From Gnetum montanum (Eukaryota > Streptophyta > Gnetopsida > Gnetales > Gnetaceae), in NCBI GenBank assembly GCA_015680685.1, contig MNCI01006943.1:64001-89547 (forward strand): 25,547 bases of DNA, written 5' to 3'. The position numbers were made by a program, and so were the translations under genes. The notes under the pieces are model-generated. The model was given only the letters and a program-made list of their open reading frames with translations. It was not told the origin of the DNA and did no database searches. This document shows, one piece after another, positions 1-10,780 of this stretch; the first letter of the stretch is position 1; each line of letters opens with the position of its first letter.

Positions 1-190
1 TCCAACAAGTAACACACACTTTTCATAACAAGGAGGCCAAGGACACACTGTAGATTACCTTGGAACTATTTTCTAAAGAATGGTTAATGGATGCATCCTG
101 GTAGGAAGCATCACCTTCCCCTAAATATGTTGATTGGGCTAGGCCCTGCTATATTGTCTTTCATGCTTATAAATTTTATCCTCATGGACC
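1..190 (+). repeat. Flank module preceding minisatellite block 1 (copy 1)
   Basis: This stretch is a diverged copy of 955-1170. Shared landmarks are 'ataacaaggaggc' near 27 and 983, 'aatggatgcatc' near 86 and 1052, and 'attgggctaggcc' near 132 and 1100. The offset is about 967 bp. Each copy is followed by an array of 39-bp units, so flank plus array was duplicated as one module. No coding potential is recognised. Confidence 0.75.
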
Positions 191-620
191 ATCGAAAAGT
201 CAGGTCCCTCCAAGTAGGGCACTCTCGCATGCACATCATGAGGCACCTCTAAAGAGAGCACTCTCACATGTGTAGTGAGAGAAGACTATAAGGAGAGTGC
301 TCTCACATCCATAGTGCAAGGCATGACCAAGGAGAGTGCTCTTGTGTCTTCTTTGTGAAACACTTCCAGGGAGAGCGCTCTCACGTGTGTTACATGAAGC
401 TTCTCATAGAAGAGTGCTCTTGTGTACATAGCTCAAGTTGACTCCAAGGAGAGTGCTTTGGCATCCGTAGCATGAGGTGCCTCTAAGGGGAGTGTTCTTG
501 CCTTCAAAATGTGAGGCACCTCCAAGGAGGATGCTCTCACTTGCACAGTGTGAGGTACCTCCAAGGAGAGCACTCACCTATGCAATGCAATATACATTTA
601 GGGAGAGCACTCTCATGTCC
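191..620 (+). repeat. 39-bp minisatellite, block 1
   Basis: About eleven imperfect units with a consensus close to 'gaggtgcctccaaggagag' followed by 'tgctctcacatgcatagt'. Unit starts at 511 and 550 give the 39-bp period. The core of each unit is a short palindrome, GAGAG-NN-CTCTC, in which NN is TG or CA in most units and CG in a few (for example 371-382). Because 39 is divisible by three, stop-free frames persist across units and short ORFs with 13-residue repeats appear on both strands. These are treated as by-products of the period. Confidence 0.88.
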
Positions 621-954
621 ACTCTACAACCCACCATAAAGGAGTGCAACTACAATGAGGCACCTACACATGCATGGCAGACAAGAGAACCCACATCCTC
701 CTCAATCTCTAAAATGTGCATGTGAACTCATATCTACCACTCATGTGCTACTAAGTGATTGAATTTGTGACTTGGTAAAGGAAGCATGCACTTGATGTTA
801 CCCTATGAGGGCATCAAGATGCTTTGCTACCTAAGCCATACTTAATTGATATAGCCATTTGCACATGCTAAATCACTATTGCATCTTGTGAAACAAGAGA
901 AGCTCACCCATGTGCAATGTAAAGATCCTTCAAAAAGAGCACTCACATGCAACA
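621..954. other. Interval between minisatellite modules, nothing recognised
   Basis: The 39-bp units fade out by about 620. The following ~330 bp contain no open frame with a recognisable product, no RNA gene and no clear repeat beyond isolated unit-like fragments, such as the 'gagcactcacatgc' motif near 937. Confidence 0.5.
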
Positions 955-1170
955 TGGTTCAAGGCCTCCAATGAGCAATACATGCCCACCATAACAAGGA
1001 GGCTAAGGACATACTTCAAATTACCCTATAAGTGCATCCTAAAGGATGGTCAATGGATGCATCTTGGTAGGGAAGAATCACCTTCCCCTATATGTGTTAA
1101 TTGGGCTAGGCCTTGCCATACCATCTTGGACCCTTATAATTTTTTTCTTGAGGGACCAACACAAAGTCTA
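955..1170 (+). repeat. Flank module preceding minisatellite block 2 (copy 2)
   Basis: Diverged copy of 1-190 in the same order and orientation. It includes 'caccttcccctatatgtgtt' near 1079, matching the segment near 110, and 'gggctaggcc' near 1103. The differences between the copies are largely transitions. Confidence 0.75.
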
Positions 1171-1710
1171 CACTCTTACAAAATGCCTCTAAGAAGAGTG
1201 CTCCTACATGCACATCACAAGGTGCCTTCAAGGCAAGTGCTCTCATGTGCATAGTGAGTGATGATTCTAAGAAGAGTGCCTTCAAGGCCACTGCAAAGTC
1301 GATGGGAAGCACATCCAAGGAGAGCATTTGTATGCACCATGCGAAGTGCCCCCAAGGAGAGTGCTCTCACATGCTCCAAGTAAGACAACTTCAAGGAGAG
1401 CACTCTCACATAAGTAGGGTGAGGTGCCTCCAAGGAGAGTGCTCTCGCGACCGTGTGTGAGGCACCTTAAAGGAGAGCACTCTTTCTTATGAAGCATGAG
1501 ATACCTCCAAGGAAAGCACTCTCACCTATGAAGCATGAGGTGCCTCCAAGGAGAGCTCTCTCATGTTCACAGTGCAAGGTGCCTCCATGGAGAGTGCTCT
1601 CACATTTGCAGGAAAAGGCACTGTCAAGGAGAGTGCTCTTGTATTCACAATGTGAGGTGCCTCTAAGGAGAGCGCTCTCATATCCATAGTGCAAGGTTCC
1701 TTCAAGAAGA
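1171..1710 (+). repeat. 39-bp minisatellite, block 2
   Basis: About fourteen units of the same 39-bp repeat as block 1. Unit phases at 1419, 1457, 1496 and 1535 give 38-39 bp spacing. The GAGAG-NN-CTCTC core is intact in many units, with CG at the centre in the unit at 1668-1679 and TG or CA elsewhere. A last unit-like fragment, 'ccaaggagatcactctt', sits against the assembly gap at 1870-1886, so the array may continue into the gap. Confidence 0.88.
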
Positions 1711-1799
1711 ACTCAATGGATGCATTATAGAAAAAGAGGGAGTCACAATGGTCCATGGATGCATTATTGATCCCATAGGACAAACTTTGTAAGGGTGAA

Positions 1800-1848
1800 A
1801 GATGGTATGACAAGGCCTAGGCCAATCAACATATATAGTGGAAAGTAT
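1800..1848 (-). repeat. Inverted copy of part of the flank module
   Basis: The reverse complement of this segment reads like 1083-1127. It shares 'aggccttg' followed by 'cataccatctt', and a 'ctatatatgttgattgg'-type stretch. The neighbouring unit fragment at 1870 is still in forward orientation, so only a short piece is inverted. Confidence 0.6.
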
Positions 1849-1886
1849 ACCTATGCCTCCATCATGTTTCCAAGGAGATCACTCTT

Positions 1887-2553
1887 NNNNNNNNNNNNNN
1901 NNNNNNNNNNNNNNNNNNNNNNNNNNNNNNNNNNNNNNNNNNNNNNNNNNNNNNNNNNNNNNNNNNNNNNNNNNNNNNNNNNNNNNNNNNNNNNNNNNNN
2001 NNNNNNNNNNNNNNNNNNNNNNNNNNNNNNNNNNNNNNNNNNNNNNNNNNNNNNNNNNNNNNNNNNNNNNNNNNNNNNNNNNNNNNNNNNNNNNNNNNNN
2101 NNNNNNNNNNNNNNNNNNNNNNNNNNNNNNNNNNNNNNNNNNNNNNNNNNNNNNNNNNNNNNNNNNNNNNNNNNNNNNNNNNNNNNNNNNNNNNNNNNNN
2201 NNNNNNNNNNNNNNNNNNNNNNNNNNNNNNNNNNNNNNNNNNNNNNNNNNNNNNNNNNNNNNNNNNNNNNNNNNNNNNNNNNNNNNNNNNNNNNNNNNNN
2301 NNNNNNNNNNNNNNNNNNNNNNNNNNNNNNNNNNNNNNNNNNNNNNNNNNNNNNNNNNNNNNNNNNNNNNNNNNNNNNNNNNNNNNNNNNNNNNNNNNNN
2401 NNNNNNNNNNNNNNNNNNNNNNNNNNNNNNNNNNNNNNNNNNNNNNNNNNNNNNNNNNNNNNNNNNNNNNNNNNNNNNNNNNNNNNNNNNNNNNNNNNNN
2501 NNNNNNNNNNNNNNNNNNNNNNNNNNNNNNNNNNNNNNNNNNNNNNNNNNNNN
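1887..2553. other. Assembly gap (667 N)
   Basis: A run of N. The 39-bp array lies on its left and the 29-bp array on its right, so the gap hides the transition between the two. The gap size may be an estimate. ORFs drawn across it are meaningless. Confidence 0.99.
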
Positions 2554-5500
2554 CCAAGGGTCCATCTCTCCTACACTTGGTCTAGAGGGTCCATTCAACC
2601 AATGGTTGGTCCCAAGGGTACATTTGGCCAAGTTTTGGTCCTAAGGGTCCATCTGGCCAACACTTGGTCTTGAGGATCCATCTAGCCACACTTGGTCTTG
2701 AGGATCTATTGGGCCAACAGTTGGTCTCGAAACTATGTTTGGCCAAAATTTGGTCCTAAGGGTTTGTTTGGCCAACACTTGATCTTAAGGATCCATCTTG
2801 TCAACACTTGGTCCCAAGGGTCCATCTAGTCTATAGTTGATCTTAAGGGTCCTTTGGACCAATAATTGGTCCCAAGGGTACAGTTGATGAACTTTTGATC
2901 TTGAGGATTCATTCGGCCAACACTTGCTTCTGAGGATCCATCCAACCAACACTTGGTCCCAAGGGTCCATTTGGCCAACACTTGGTCTTGAGGATCCATC
3001 TCGTCTACACTTGGTCTTAAGGGTCTATTGGGCCAATGATTGGTCCTGAGGATTTTTTTGACTAATAATTGGTCCCAAGGTCTATCTTGTCAATAGTTGA
3101 TCTTGAGGATCCATCTCATCTACACTTGGTCCCAAGGATCCATCCAACCAACACTTGATCCTAAGGATTCATATGGCTAACACTACACTTGATCCTAAGG
3201 GTCCATCTAACCAACACTTGGTCTCAAGGATCCATCTAGCCTACAATTGGTCTTGAGGATACCTTCAAACAACTTTTCATCCTGAGGATCCATCCAACCA
3301 ATAGTTGGTCCCAAGGCTTCACTTGGACAACACTTGGTCTTGAGGGTTCATCTTGTCTACACTTGGTTCAAAGGGTTCATTAGGTCAATGGTTGGTCTTG
3401 TGGGCATGTTTGACCATCTTTTGGTCCCAAGGGTCTATTCAGTCAACACTTTGTTCCAAGGGTCCATTTAGCTAACACTTGGTCTTGAGGGTTCATCTAG
3501 CCAACAGTTGGTCACAAGGGTCCATTAGGCTAATGGTTGATCTCAAGGGTACATTCAACTAGCCAACTTTTGATCATGAGGATTTGTTTGGCCAACACAT
3601 GATCTAGAGGATCTATTTAGCCTACACTTGGTCTTGAGGGTATGTATGGCCAATGGCTGATCTTGAGAGTACGTTCAACTAAATTTTGGTCATGAGGATC
3701 CATTTTTCCAACACTTGGTTTTGAAAGTCCCTCTAGCTAGCACTTGGTTCTAAGGGTCCATCTAGCCTACACTTGGTTTTGAGGTTTGATTGGGCCAATT
3801 GTTGATCTTGAGGATCTGTTGGGCCAACACTTGGTCTTGAGGGTTCACTTGGCCAACATTGGGTCCTGAGGGTCCATATAGTTAATGGTTGTTTTGGAGG
3901 GTATTTTTGGTCAACTTTTGGTCTTGAGGGTCCATCCAGCCAATAGTTGGTCTTGAGGGTCCATTTGGATAACACTTGGTCCCTAGGATCCATCTAGTCT
4001 ACACTAGGTCCTAAGGGTTTTTTGGGCCAATGGTTGGTCCTAAGGGTCCACTTGGCCAATAGTTTTTCCCAAGGATATGTTTGGACAACTTTTGGTCTTA
4101 AGGGTCCATTCGACCAACACTTGGTCTTGAGGGTCCATTTGGCCTACACTTGGTTCTAAGGGTCTGTTGGGCCAATGGTTGGTCTAGAGGGTCTGTAAAG
4201 CCAAAACTTGGTCTTGAGGGTTCGTTTGGCCTACTTTTGGTTCCAATGGTCTGTTAGGCCAATGGTTGGTCTAGAGGATCTATCTAGCCAACACTTGGTC
4301 TCAAGGGTTCATCTAGTCTACACTTGGTTCTAAGGGTTTATTGGGCCAATGGTTGGTCCCAAGGGTTCATTCAACCAACAATTGGTCCCAAGGTTCTGTT
4401 TAGCCAACACTTGATCTTAAGGATCCATTTGACCTACACATGGTCCTAAGGGTTTGTTGGGTTAACGATTGGTCTCAGGGGTCTAAGGGGCCAACACTTC
4501 ATTCCAATGGTCTGTCTAGCCAACACTTGGTTTTGAGGGTTTGTCTACCTTACACTTGGTCTCGAGGGTTCATTAGACTAATGGTAGATCTTGAGGATAT
4601 GTTCAACCAACTTTTGGTCTTGAGGATCCGTCTAGCGAACACTTGGTCTTAGGGGTTCGTTTGGCCTATACTTGGTTTTGAGGGTCTATTTGGCTAATGA
4701 TTAGTCCTAAGGGTATGTTCAACTAACTCTTGGTCCCAAGGGTTCATTTGGCCAACACTTGGTTCCAAGGGCTTGTTCATCCAACACTTGGTCTCGAGGG
4801 GCCATGTGGCCTACTCTTGGTCCTGAGGGTATGTTGGGCCAACAGTTGGTCCCAAGTGTATGTTCAGCTAACTTTTCTCTCAAGGATCCATCCAACCAAC
4901 ACTTGGTCTTAAGGGCACTTGGTTATGAGGGTTCTTATAGCCTATGCTTGGTCTCGAGGGTCCATTTGTCCAACACTTGGTCCCAAGGATCCTTTTGGCC
5001 TACACTTGGTCCTAAGGATCTATTTAGCCAACACTTGGTCCCAAAGGTCCATCTAATGAACACTTGATCTTGATGATCCATCTGGCCAATGGTTGGTCTC
5101 AAGAGTATGTTCAGCCAACTTTTGGTCCCAAGGGTCCATCTAGCCAACACTTGGTGCCAAGGGTTCATCTAGCCAATACTTGTTCTCAAGGGTCCATTTG
5201 GCCTACACTTGTTCCTAAAGTTCTATTTGACCAACGGTTGGTCCCATGGGTATGTTCAATCAATGTTTGATCCCAAGGGACCATTTGGCCAACACTAGGT
5301 CCCAAGGGTTTGTCTTGTCTACACTTAGTCCCAAGGGTCTATTTAGCCAACACTTGGTCTTGAGGATAAGTTTGGTCAACACTTGGTCCTAAGGGTCCAT
5401 CTGTCCAACAATTGGTCCTGAGGGTCCATCTAGCCTACATTTGGTCATGACGGTCTATTGGGCCAATAGTTGGTCCAAGGGTACATTCAGCCAACTTTTG

Positions 5501-5651
5501 ATTTGAAGGATCCATCTAGTCTACACTTAGTCTCAAGGGTCCATCTGGCCTACAATTGGTCTTAAGGATCTATTGGATCAATAGTTGGTATCAAGGGTAT
5601 GTTTGACCAACTTTTGGTCCCAAGGGTTCATTTGGCCAACACTTGGTCCCG
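2554..5651 (+). repeat. 29-bp minisatellite array, about 107 units
   Basis: Uninterrupted tandem units of 29 bp with a consensus close to 'ttggtcttgagggtccat' plus 'ctggccaacac'. Occasional indels occur, for example an extra 'tacac' near 3183. Unit types recur in a preferred order: units ending 'cctacac', then units with 'ctattgggccaatgg', then 'tatgttc..ccaactt', then 'ccaacac'. This suggests a higher-order repeat of four to five units (116-145 bp). Every unit junction carries a small dyad, CCAA-CAC-TTGG. The array stops abruptly at about 5651, where ITS2-like sequence begins. Open frames inside it are artefacts of the repeat. Confidence 0.93.
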
Positions 5652-5910
5652 AGCATGGGGGTAGTGGAAGAGGGCATTTGTACCTTCCTAGGTGTGGTAA
5701 GCTAAAAGTTGCTCTTGTTTGTGTTTCTCACTTCTCCTAGATGAAGTGATAGATGATGGTGGTGGTCTCTGTGTTCTTTGTGCTATGTGCACATGAGGTA
5801 CGTTGCCTTCCTCCCCATCATTCTCCTTCAGTGCGATGCAAGATCATATGATTGGTAGTTTCGACGGTGTCCCTCCTTCGTGTTGCATTAGAGCAATGTT
5901 GATTCCTTTG
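5652..5910 (+). pseudogene. ITS2-like spacer remnant upstream of the LSU pseudogene
   Basis: This stretch lies directly 5' of the LSU rRNA start and has the length of a plant ITS2 (about 250 bp). Pieces such as 'tggtctctgtgttctttgtgc' near 5762 and the run 'ttgccttcctccccatca' look like a transition-decayed ITS2. No 5.8S rRNA precedes it: the 29-bp array begins where 5.8S should lie. The identification rests mainly on position, because ITS2 is poorly conserved. Confidence 0.55.
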
Positions 5911-8518
5911 AGTGACCCTAGTTTAGGAGAGGCTACCCATTAAGTTTAAGCATATAACTAAGCAGAGGAAGAGAAACTTATGAGGATTCCCCTAGTAACG
6001 GTGAGCAAACTAGAAATATTCTAGCTTGAAATCCTAGCGGCAGCCACCACCTGAACTTTAATTTATAGAAGCATCCCCTATGGTGAATTGAGCCTAAGTC
6101 CCCTAGAATGGAATGACAAAGAGGATGATAGCTCCATTGGGCTTGGACGCTGCTACATCACGGGGTGTTATTGGCAAGTTGAGTTATTTGGGAATGCAAC
6201 CCTAAGTAAGAGATATATTCTTTCCAAGGCTAAATATACATGAGAGACTGATAGCAAACAAATAATGTGAGGTAAAGATGAAAATGAATTTTAAAAGAGA
6301 GAGAAAAAGTTCTTGAAATTTTTAAGAGGGAAGTAGATGAAGGCCAATGTTGCTTCTCAACTAGATGTGGAATAGAGTGTAGATACTTTGGTTCACCGCT
6401 CAATCCAAGAGGTGAGTTTGCATGGATCGACATTAAGGCACAAGCATGCATAGTTGGTTTTGCACATGCTTCTACGGTGAAAATTAAGGATCCAAGAATG
6501 TGTCCCTTTGAGAGATGGGCCTCACGATGCTTGTGTGCTTAGGACACAAATTTCATGGGCTTTCCATTTGACCTATCTTAACATATAGACCAAGGATTCT
6601 AATAGGCATGTGAGCCATTGGGTTTGGAAACTTGCACGATGCAAGGAAGCTAAAAGGCAAGATTTGTGCATGGATGTAGAGCACCATCCACCAACCTTGA
6701 TCTTGTTGAGAAGGGTTCAAGTGAGAGCATGCCTATTGGAACCTAAAAGATGGTGAACTATGCCTGATCAGGGTGAAGCTAGAGGAAACTTTGGTGGAGG
6801 CCTACCATGATACTAACATGAAAATGATTCATCTGACTTGGGTATACGGACGAAAGACTAATTGAACCATCTAGTATCTAGTTTCCATCTAAATTTTTCC
6901 TTAGGATAGTTGGAGCTCACATTCTCAAGTTTTATCAAGTAAAGTAAATGATGAGAGGCATTAGGTGCACAATGCCCTTGACCTATTCTGAAACTTTAAA
7001 TAGGTAAGATGACATGGTTATTTCAGTTAGCCACATCAATGAATCAAGAGCTCAAAGTGGGGCATTTTTGGTAAGTAGAACTAGCAATGTGGGTTGAATC
7101 AAACGTTGAGCTATGATGCTTAACTATGCACTATCTTAGTTGATTAAGATAGTAGGAAGGTTGTCATATAAGTCTAAATCTGCTAAGGAGTGTGTAACAA
7201 CTCACCTATTGAATCAACTAGCCTTGAAAATGGACAATGCTTAAGCATGCAACCTATGCTCAACTATCAGAGCAAGAACTAGGCCTCGATGAGTAGGAGG
7301 GTGTGGAGATCATTGCAAAGCCTAGGGTGTGAGCCTAGGTGAAGTAGCCTCTGATGTAGATCTCGGTGGTAGTAGCAAATATTCAAATGATAACTTTGAA
7401 GATTGACATGAAGAAAGGTTCCATGTGAATAGTAGTTGAACATGGGTTAGTTGATCCTAAGATATGGAAGAGCCCCTTTCAATGGGTGCACTCTACACGA
7501 GATCTCAAAAGGGAATTTGGTTAATATTCTTGAACTAGGACATGGTGGTGTATGACAACAGTATGGAATAGTTATCTTTTCTTTTTAACAACTTGCCCAT
7601 CTTGAAATTAGCTTAACTAGAGATAGGGTCCAACAGCAGGAAGAGCACCACACATCCTACAGTGTCTAATGCACCCTTTGCAGCCCTTGAAAATTTGGAG
7701 GACCAAGTACTATTCATGCTTGGTCGTACTCATAACTGCATCAGGTATCCAATGTGAATAGCCTTTGGTCCATAGAATAATGTAGGTAAGGGAAGTTGGC
7801 AAAATAGATTTGTAACTTTGGGAAAAGGATTGTCTTTGAGGGTTGGACCTAGGGAGCTATGCCCCAAACCTATAGGCTATCAAGGGCCTCCCTAAGCTAC
7901 TTCCATGGGGATGGTAGGCCTTTGCATGTTAGTTGGGTGACAGATGTAGAGTGTCCTCCCCCTTTCACGAGGGAGGGATTTCCATAGGCAATGAACAATC
8001 AGCTCAAAACTAGCTCAGATAAGGGAAATCCAACTATTTAATTAAAACAAATCATTATGATGGTCCTTGCAGATGATGATGCAATGTGATTTCTACCCAG
8101 TGCTCTAAATGTCAAAGTGATGAAATTCAACCAAGCACTGGTAAACAGCAAGAGTAACTATGACTCTTTTAAGATAGTCAAATGTATCATCATCTAATTA
8201 GTGATGCGCATGAATGGATTAACAAGATTTCCAATGTTCCTACCTACTATCTAGTGAAACCATAGCCAAGGAAATGGGCTTGGTAGAATCCACAAGGAAA
8301 GAAGACCCTGTTGAGCTTGACTTTAGTTTGACTTTGTGTAATGATTTAAGAGGTGTAGAATAAGTGGGAGCTGCTTGCAGTGCAAGTGAAATACCACTAC
8401 TTTTAATGTTATTTTACTTATTTCATTGGTCAAGAATGGAGCATGAACCTTGCTTTTGGACCCAAAATGCACCTTGATGTGTTGATTTGTCTAGAAGATA
8501 GAGTCAAGTGGGGATCCT
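5911..8518 (+). pseudogene. Degenerate, 3'-truncated 25S/26S large-subunit rRNA gene
   Basis: The segment is collinear with a plant cytosolic LSU rRNA from its 5' end to about the 'caggtggggagtttgg' region, roughly the first 2,600 of about 3,390 nt. Well-kept landmarks are 'agtttaagcatat' (5943), 'gattcccctagtaacgg' (5975), 'ggctaaatata' (6229), 'ttgatcttgttgagaagggtt' (6699), 'tctgacttgggtata' (6833), 'ctaaggagtgtgtaacaact' (7183), 'ggtagtagcaaatattcaaa' (7368), 'cataactgcatcaggt' (7731), 'catgaatggattaac' (8209), 'gaagaccctgttgagcttga' (8301) and 'gaaataccactactttta' (8388). GC-rich positions have largely become A or T, and expansion segments are the most altered. The 3' quarter, with the peptidyl-transferase centre and sarcin-ricin loop, is missing; similarity ends near 8518 just before a T-rich tract. 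It cannot encode functional rRNA. Confidence 0.95.
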
Positions 8519-10780
8519 TGGTATTTTTTTTAGTCTCTCTCTCTTTGTTTATTTAATGCACTTTGAATAAAAATATTTGATGCACCCTTTGTTTAGTAAA
8601 CCTAGTAAGATGTCTCAAGATCATGAAAGACATCTCAACTAGTCATTTGCAGTCATTGTATGAACTCCAATGGACATATAATGTTAACAAGGCTATATAA
8701 GAAGATGATACCTTTTTGGAAAAGCAAATACTATTTATGTTATGAACCATCATTGCATACATATTTTGAAATAAATTTGTACCTTAGTTCTCTATTATTT
8801 GTTGAGTTGTTTATTGAAAATATAGCTAAATCGTATGGGAACAAACTACCAGAGCTTCATTGCTAAAATTACAAAAGGTGCCATAAAGATACCACATCAA
8901 GTTAATTTGGATCTTATCTCTTTGAGGTAGTTTTACCACTTATTATAGTAAAGTCATTCTTGCTTTGTAATTTTAGTCAATAAACCTTCTTCTTCATAAG
9001 GAATTGATCAAATTCCTATTATTCATGAATTTTCTAATATATTTTATTTAACATTTGTTGGTTTTTCTTCAATCCATGATTTTGAGTTTAAAATTTCTCT
9101 TAAACATAGTGCTAAGCCTATCTAAGGTTCTACATAGGACGTTGTCTATTAAGCTATGGAGAAGGTTTACTCTAATATAAATTAGCCTAACAGAAATTAG
9201 CCTTCAAATCCATTAAATTCAAATATTATGAAAGATACTCAATATGCTAGAAAATAAGAAAACTAGCTATCTTCAATTATTGAAAAGAAGATTACAACAA
9301 GGTTTCACAATCCACAAAATCTAACAACCACTCAAAAAATCCATAGAACATTGTAGAGCATGATGCTTTATAACCATACAACGATTGACCTCAATGCAAG
9401 GATCAACCAATAAAGAATCTCTCCCACAACTTAGGATTAAGATCTCAACACAGAAGTAAGAGTACAAGAACAGCCAAGACAAACCATATATAATTGACCT
9501 TAGAGTTGCAACCTCAATCATGCACTCACACAATGTACTCTCATACAATATCCTTGCCAACGCTCATTAACTCATGAGATCTCTTATGATGATACAAAAC
9601 ATAAAACCAACATCAATATTTATTGGATTTAGGAGACAAGAAATCTAAAAATGTTTTCCCAATTTAACTTGAGGATCTCAGGTTATTTCTTATCTTTTTC
9701 TCCATTATTTTGGCTATATCTAAATTTTAAATAGTTAATTCAAAATTTTTCCCTATCATAAAGGTCATCTATAACTTTAAATAAGAGTCTTTCTACAAAA
9801 ACAAACTTGTAAGATAGACATCTCTAACTTTTGTTGCTCCAAATTAGCAACCATATGGCCTATAAAAATAAAATTTGGACACATTGAACAAACTTTTTTT
9901 TGGCAAATTGAAAATTTACTAAGCATTAGAGAATCTTAGAGCAATTTCATAGTAGCAAAAAAATTCAAGAAATTATCCATCATTTATCCAACCAATGTAG
10001 CAGAGTTGCGGTAAATAACTTGCAAGGAGTTGTAGAAATTGAAGCTTGGAAGCACCTGGATCATGTAGCTAACTGTAGAACACAACCTGCTAGTTTTACC
10101 AAACTTCAAGCATCATTCAAGCAACTCCTTGTGCACCTAGGCACACATTGGTGCTTCATTTAAACTCTATTCTATCAATAATTTTATTATTTCAATAAAA
10201 TTTACAATTTGTTTATTAGTGCAAGTTTATCACAAGTTAACTCTNACCTAATGATGAGTAGTGAGTAGTCCCTACACCCAACCATACAAATCACAAGTGT
10301 TGCACTAATGACCTAGTCAAAGTTCATGGAATTTAGCTCCTAGATGCACAATAGGCAAGGCAGTGACTTATAGATGTGATCGTTGTCTTTTTGGCTTCAC
10401 TTGTGTAAGTGCAAGTGCATGGTTAAGTGTAATCTAGGGCACATGATCTTTATTAATTTTATATTTTATTTTATTTAGTGTAAGTATGGGATAAAGATAG
10501 AATTAATTAATGACTAACTATTTAATAGTCTAGTGTCTTAATCTAACTATCCTACCATAAGCATTCGGATCCACCTTCTGTGCACATCTTGAACTCGTTA
10601 GAAATGATACTGGATTACCAAGTATTAGGCTATTAGGCAAGCCTAGCTATAACACCATTGGGATTACTAAGTGTTAATGCTATGTTCAAGGTGATCATAC
10701 TTATATGTGATTATTAAGTGTATTAATTAACTAAGAACATGATCATAAAATGTGTAAGGATAAAGTGCATGAATGGAAAC
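8519..10780. other. AT-rich interval without recognised genes
   Basis: A pyrimidine tract (8524-8553) follows the rRNA break. The remainder is AT-rich with only short open frames: 8660-8866 (+, 68 codons) and 9321-9560 (-, 79 codons). Neither resembles a known family to me. A single undetermined base is at 10245. The motif 'ggattacyaagtrtta' occurs twice near 10613 and 10661. The interval is probably decayed transposon sequence, but I cannot name a family. Confidence 0.5.

Noticed and set aside
477-1689. Short ORFs with 13-residue repeats in the 39-bp array (e.g. 477-725, 1489-1689)
   Set aside because: A period divisible by three keeps frames open on both strands; no signal peptide, promoter or conserved reading direction supports a real protein.
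1795-2673. Long open frames spanning 1795-2673 on both strands
   Set aside because: They are open only because the gap of N has no stops; the flanks are repeats.
2785-5270. ORFs inside the 29-bp array
   Set aside because: A 29-bp period shifts frame every unit and gives an 87-bp coding repeat in every frame; the sequences are by-products.
191-5651. CRISPR-like direct repeats
   Set aside because: The units are contiguous tandem repeats without unique spacers, and the setting is a plant nuclear genome.
5400-5910. 5.8S rRNA gene
   Set aside because: No 5.8S landmark (such as the region around 'gaatcccgtgaaccatcgag') is present before the LSU start.
8660-8866. Possible small gene (68 codons, plus)
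   Set aside because: AT-rich open frame with no recognisable domain, promoter or neighbour logic.
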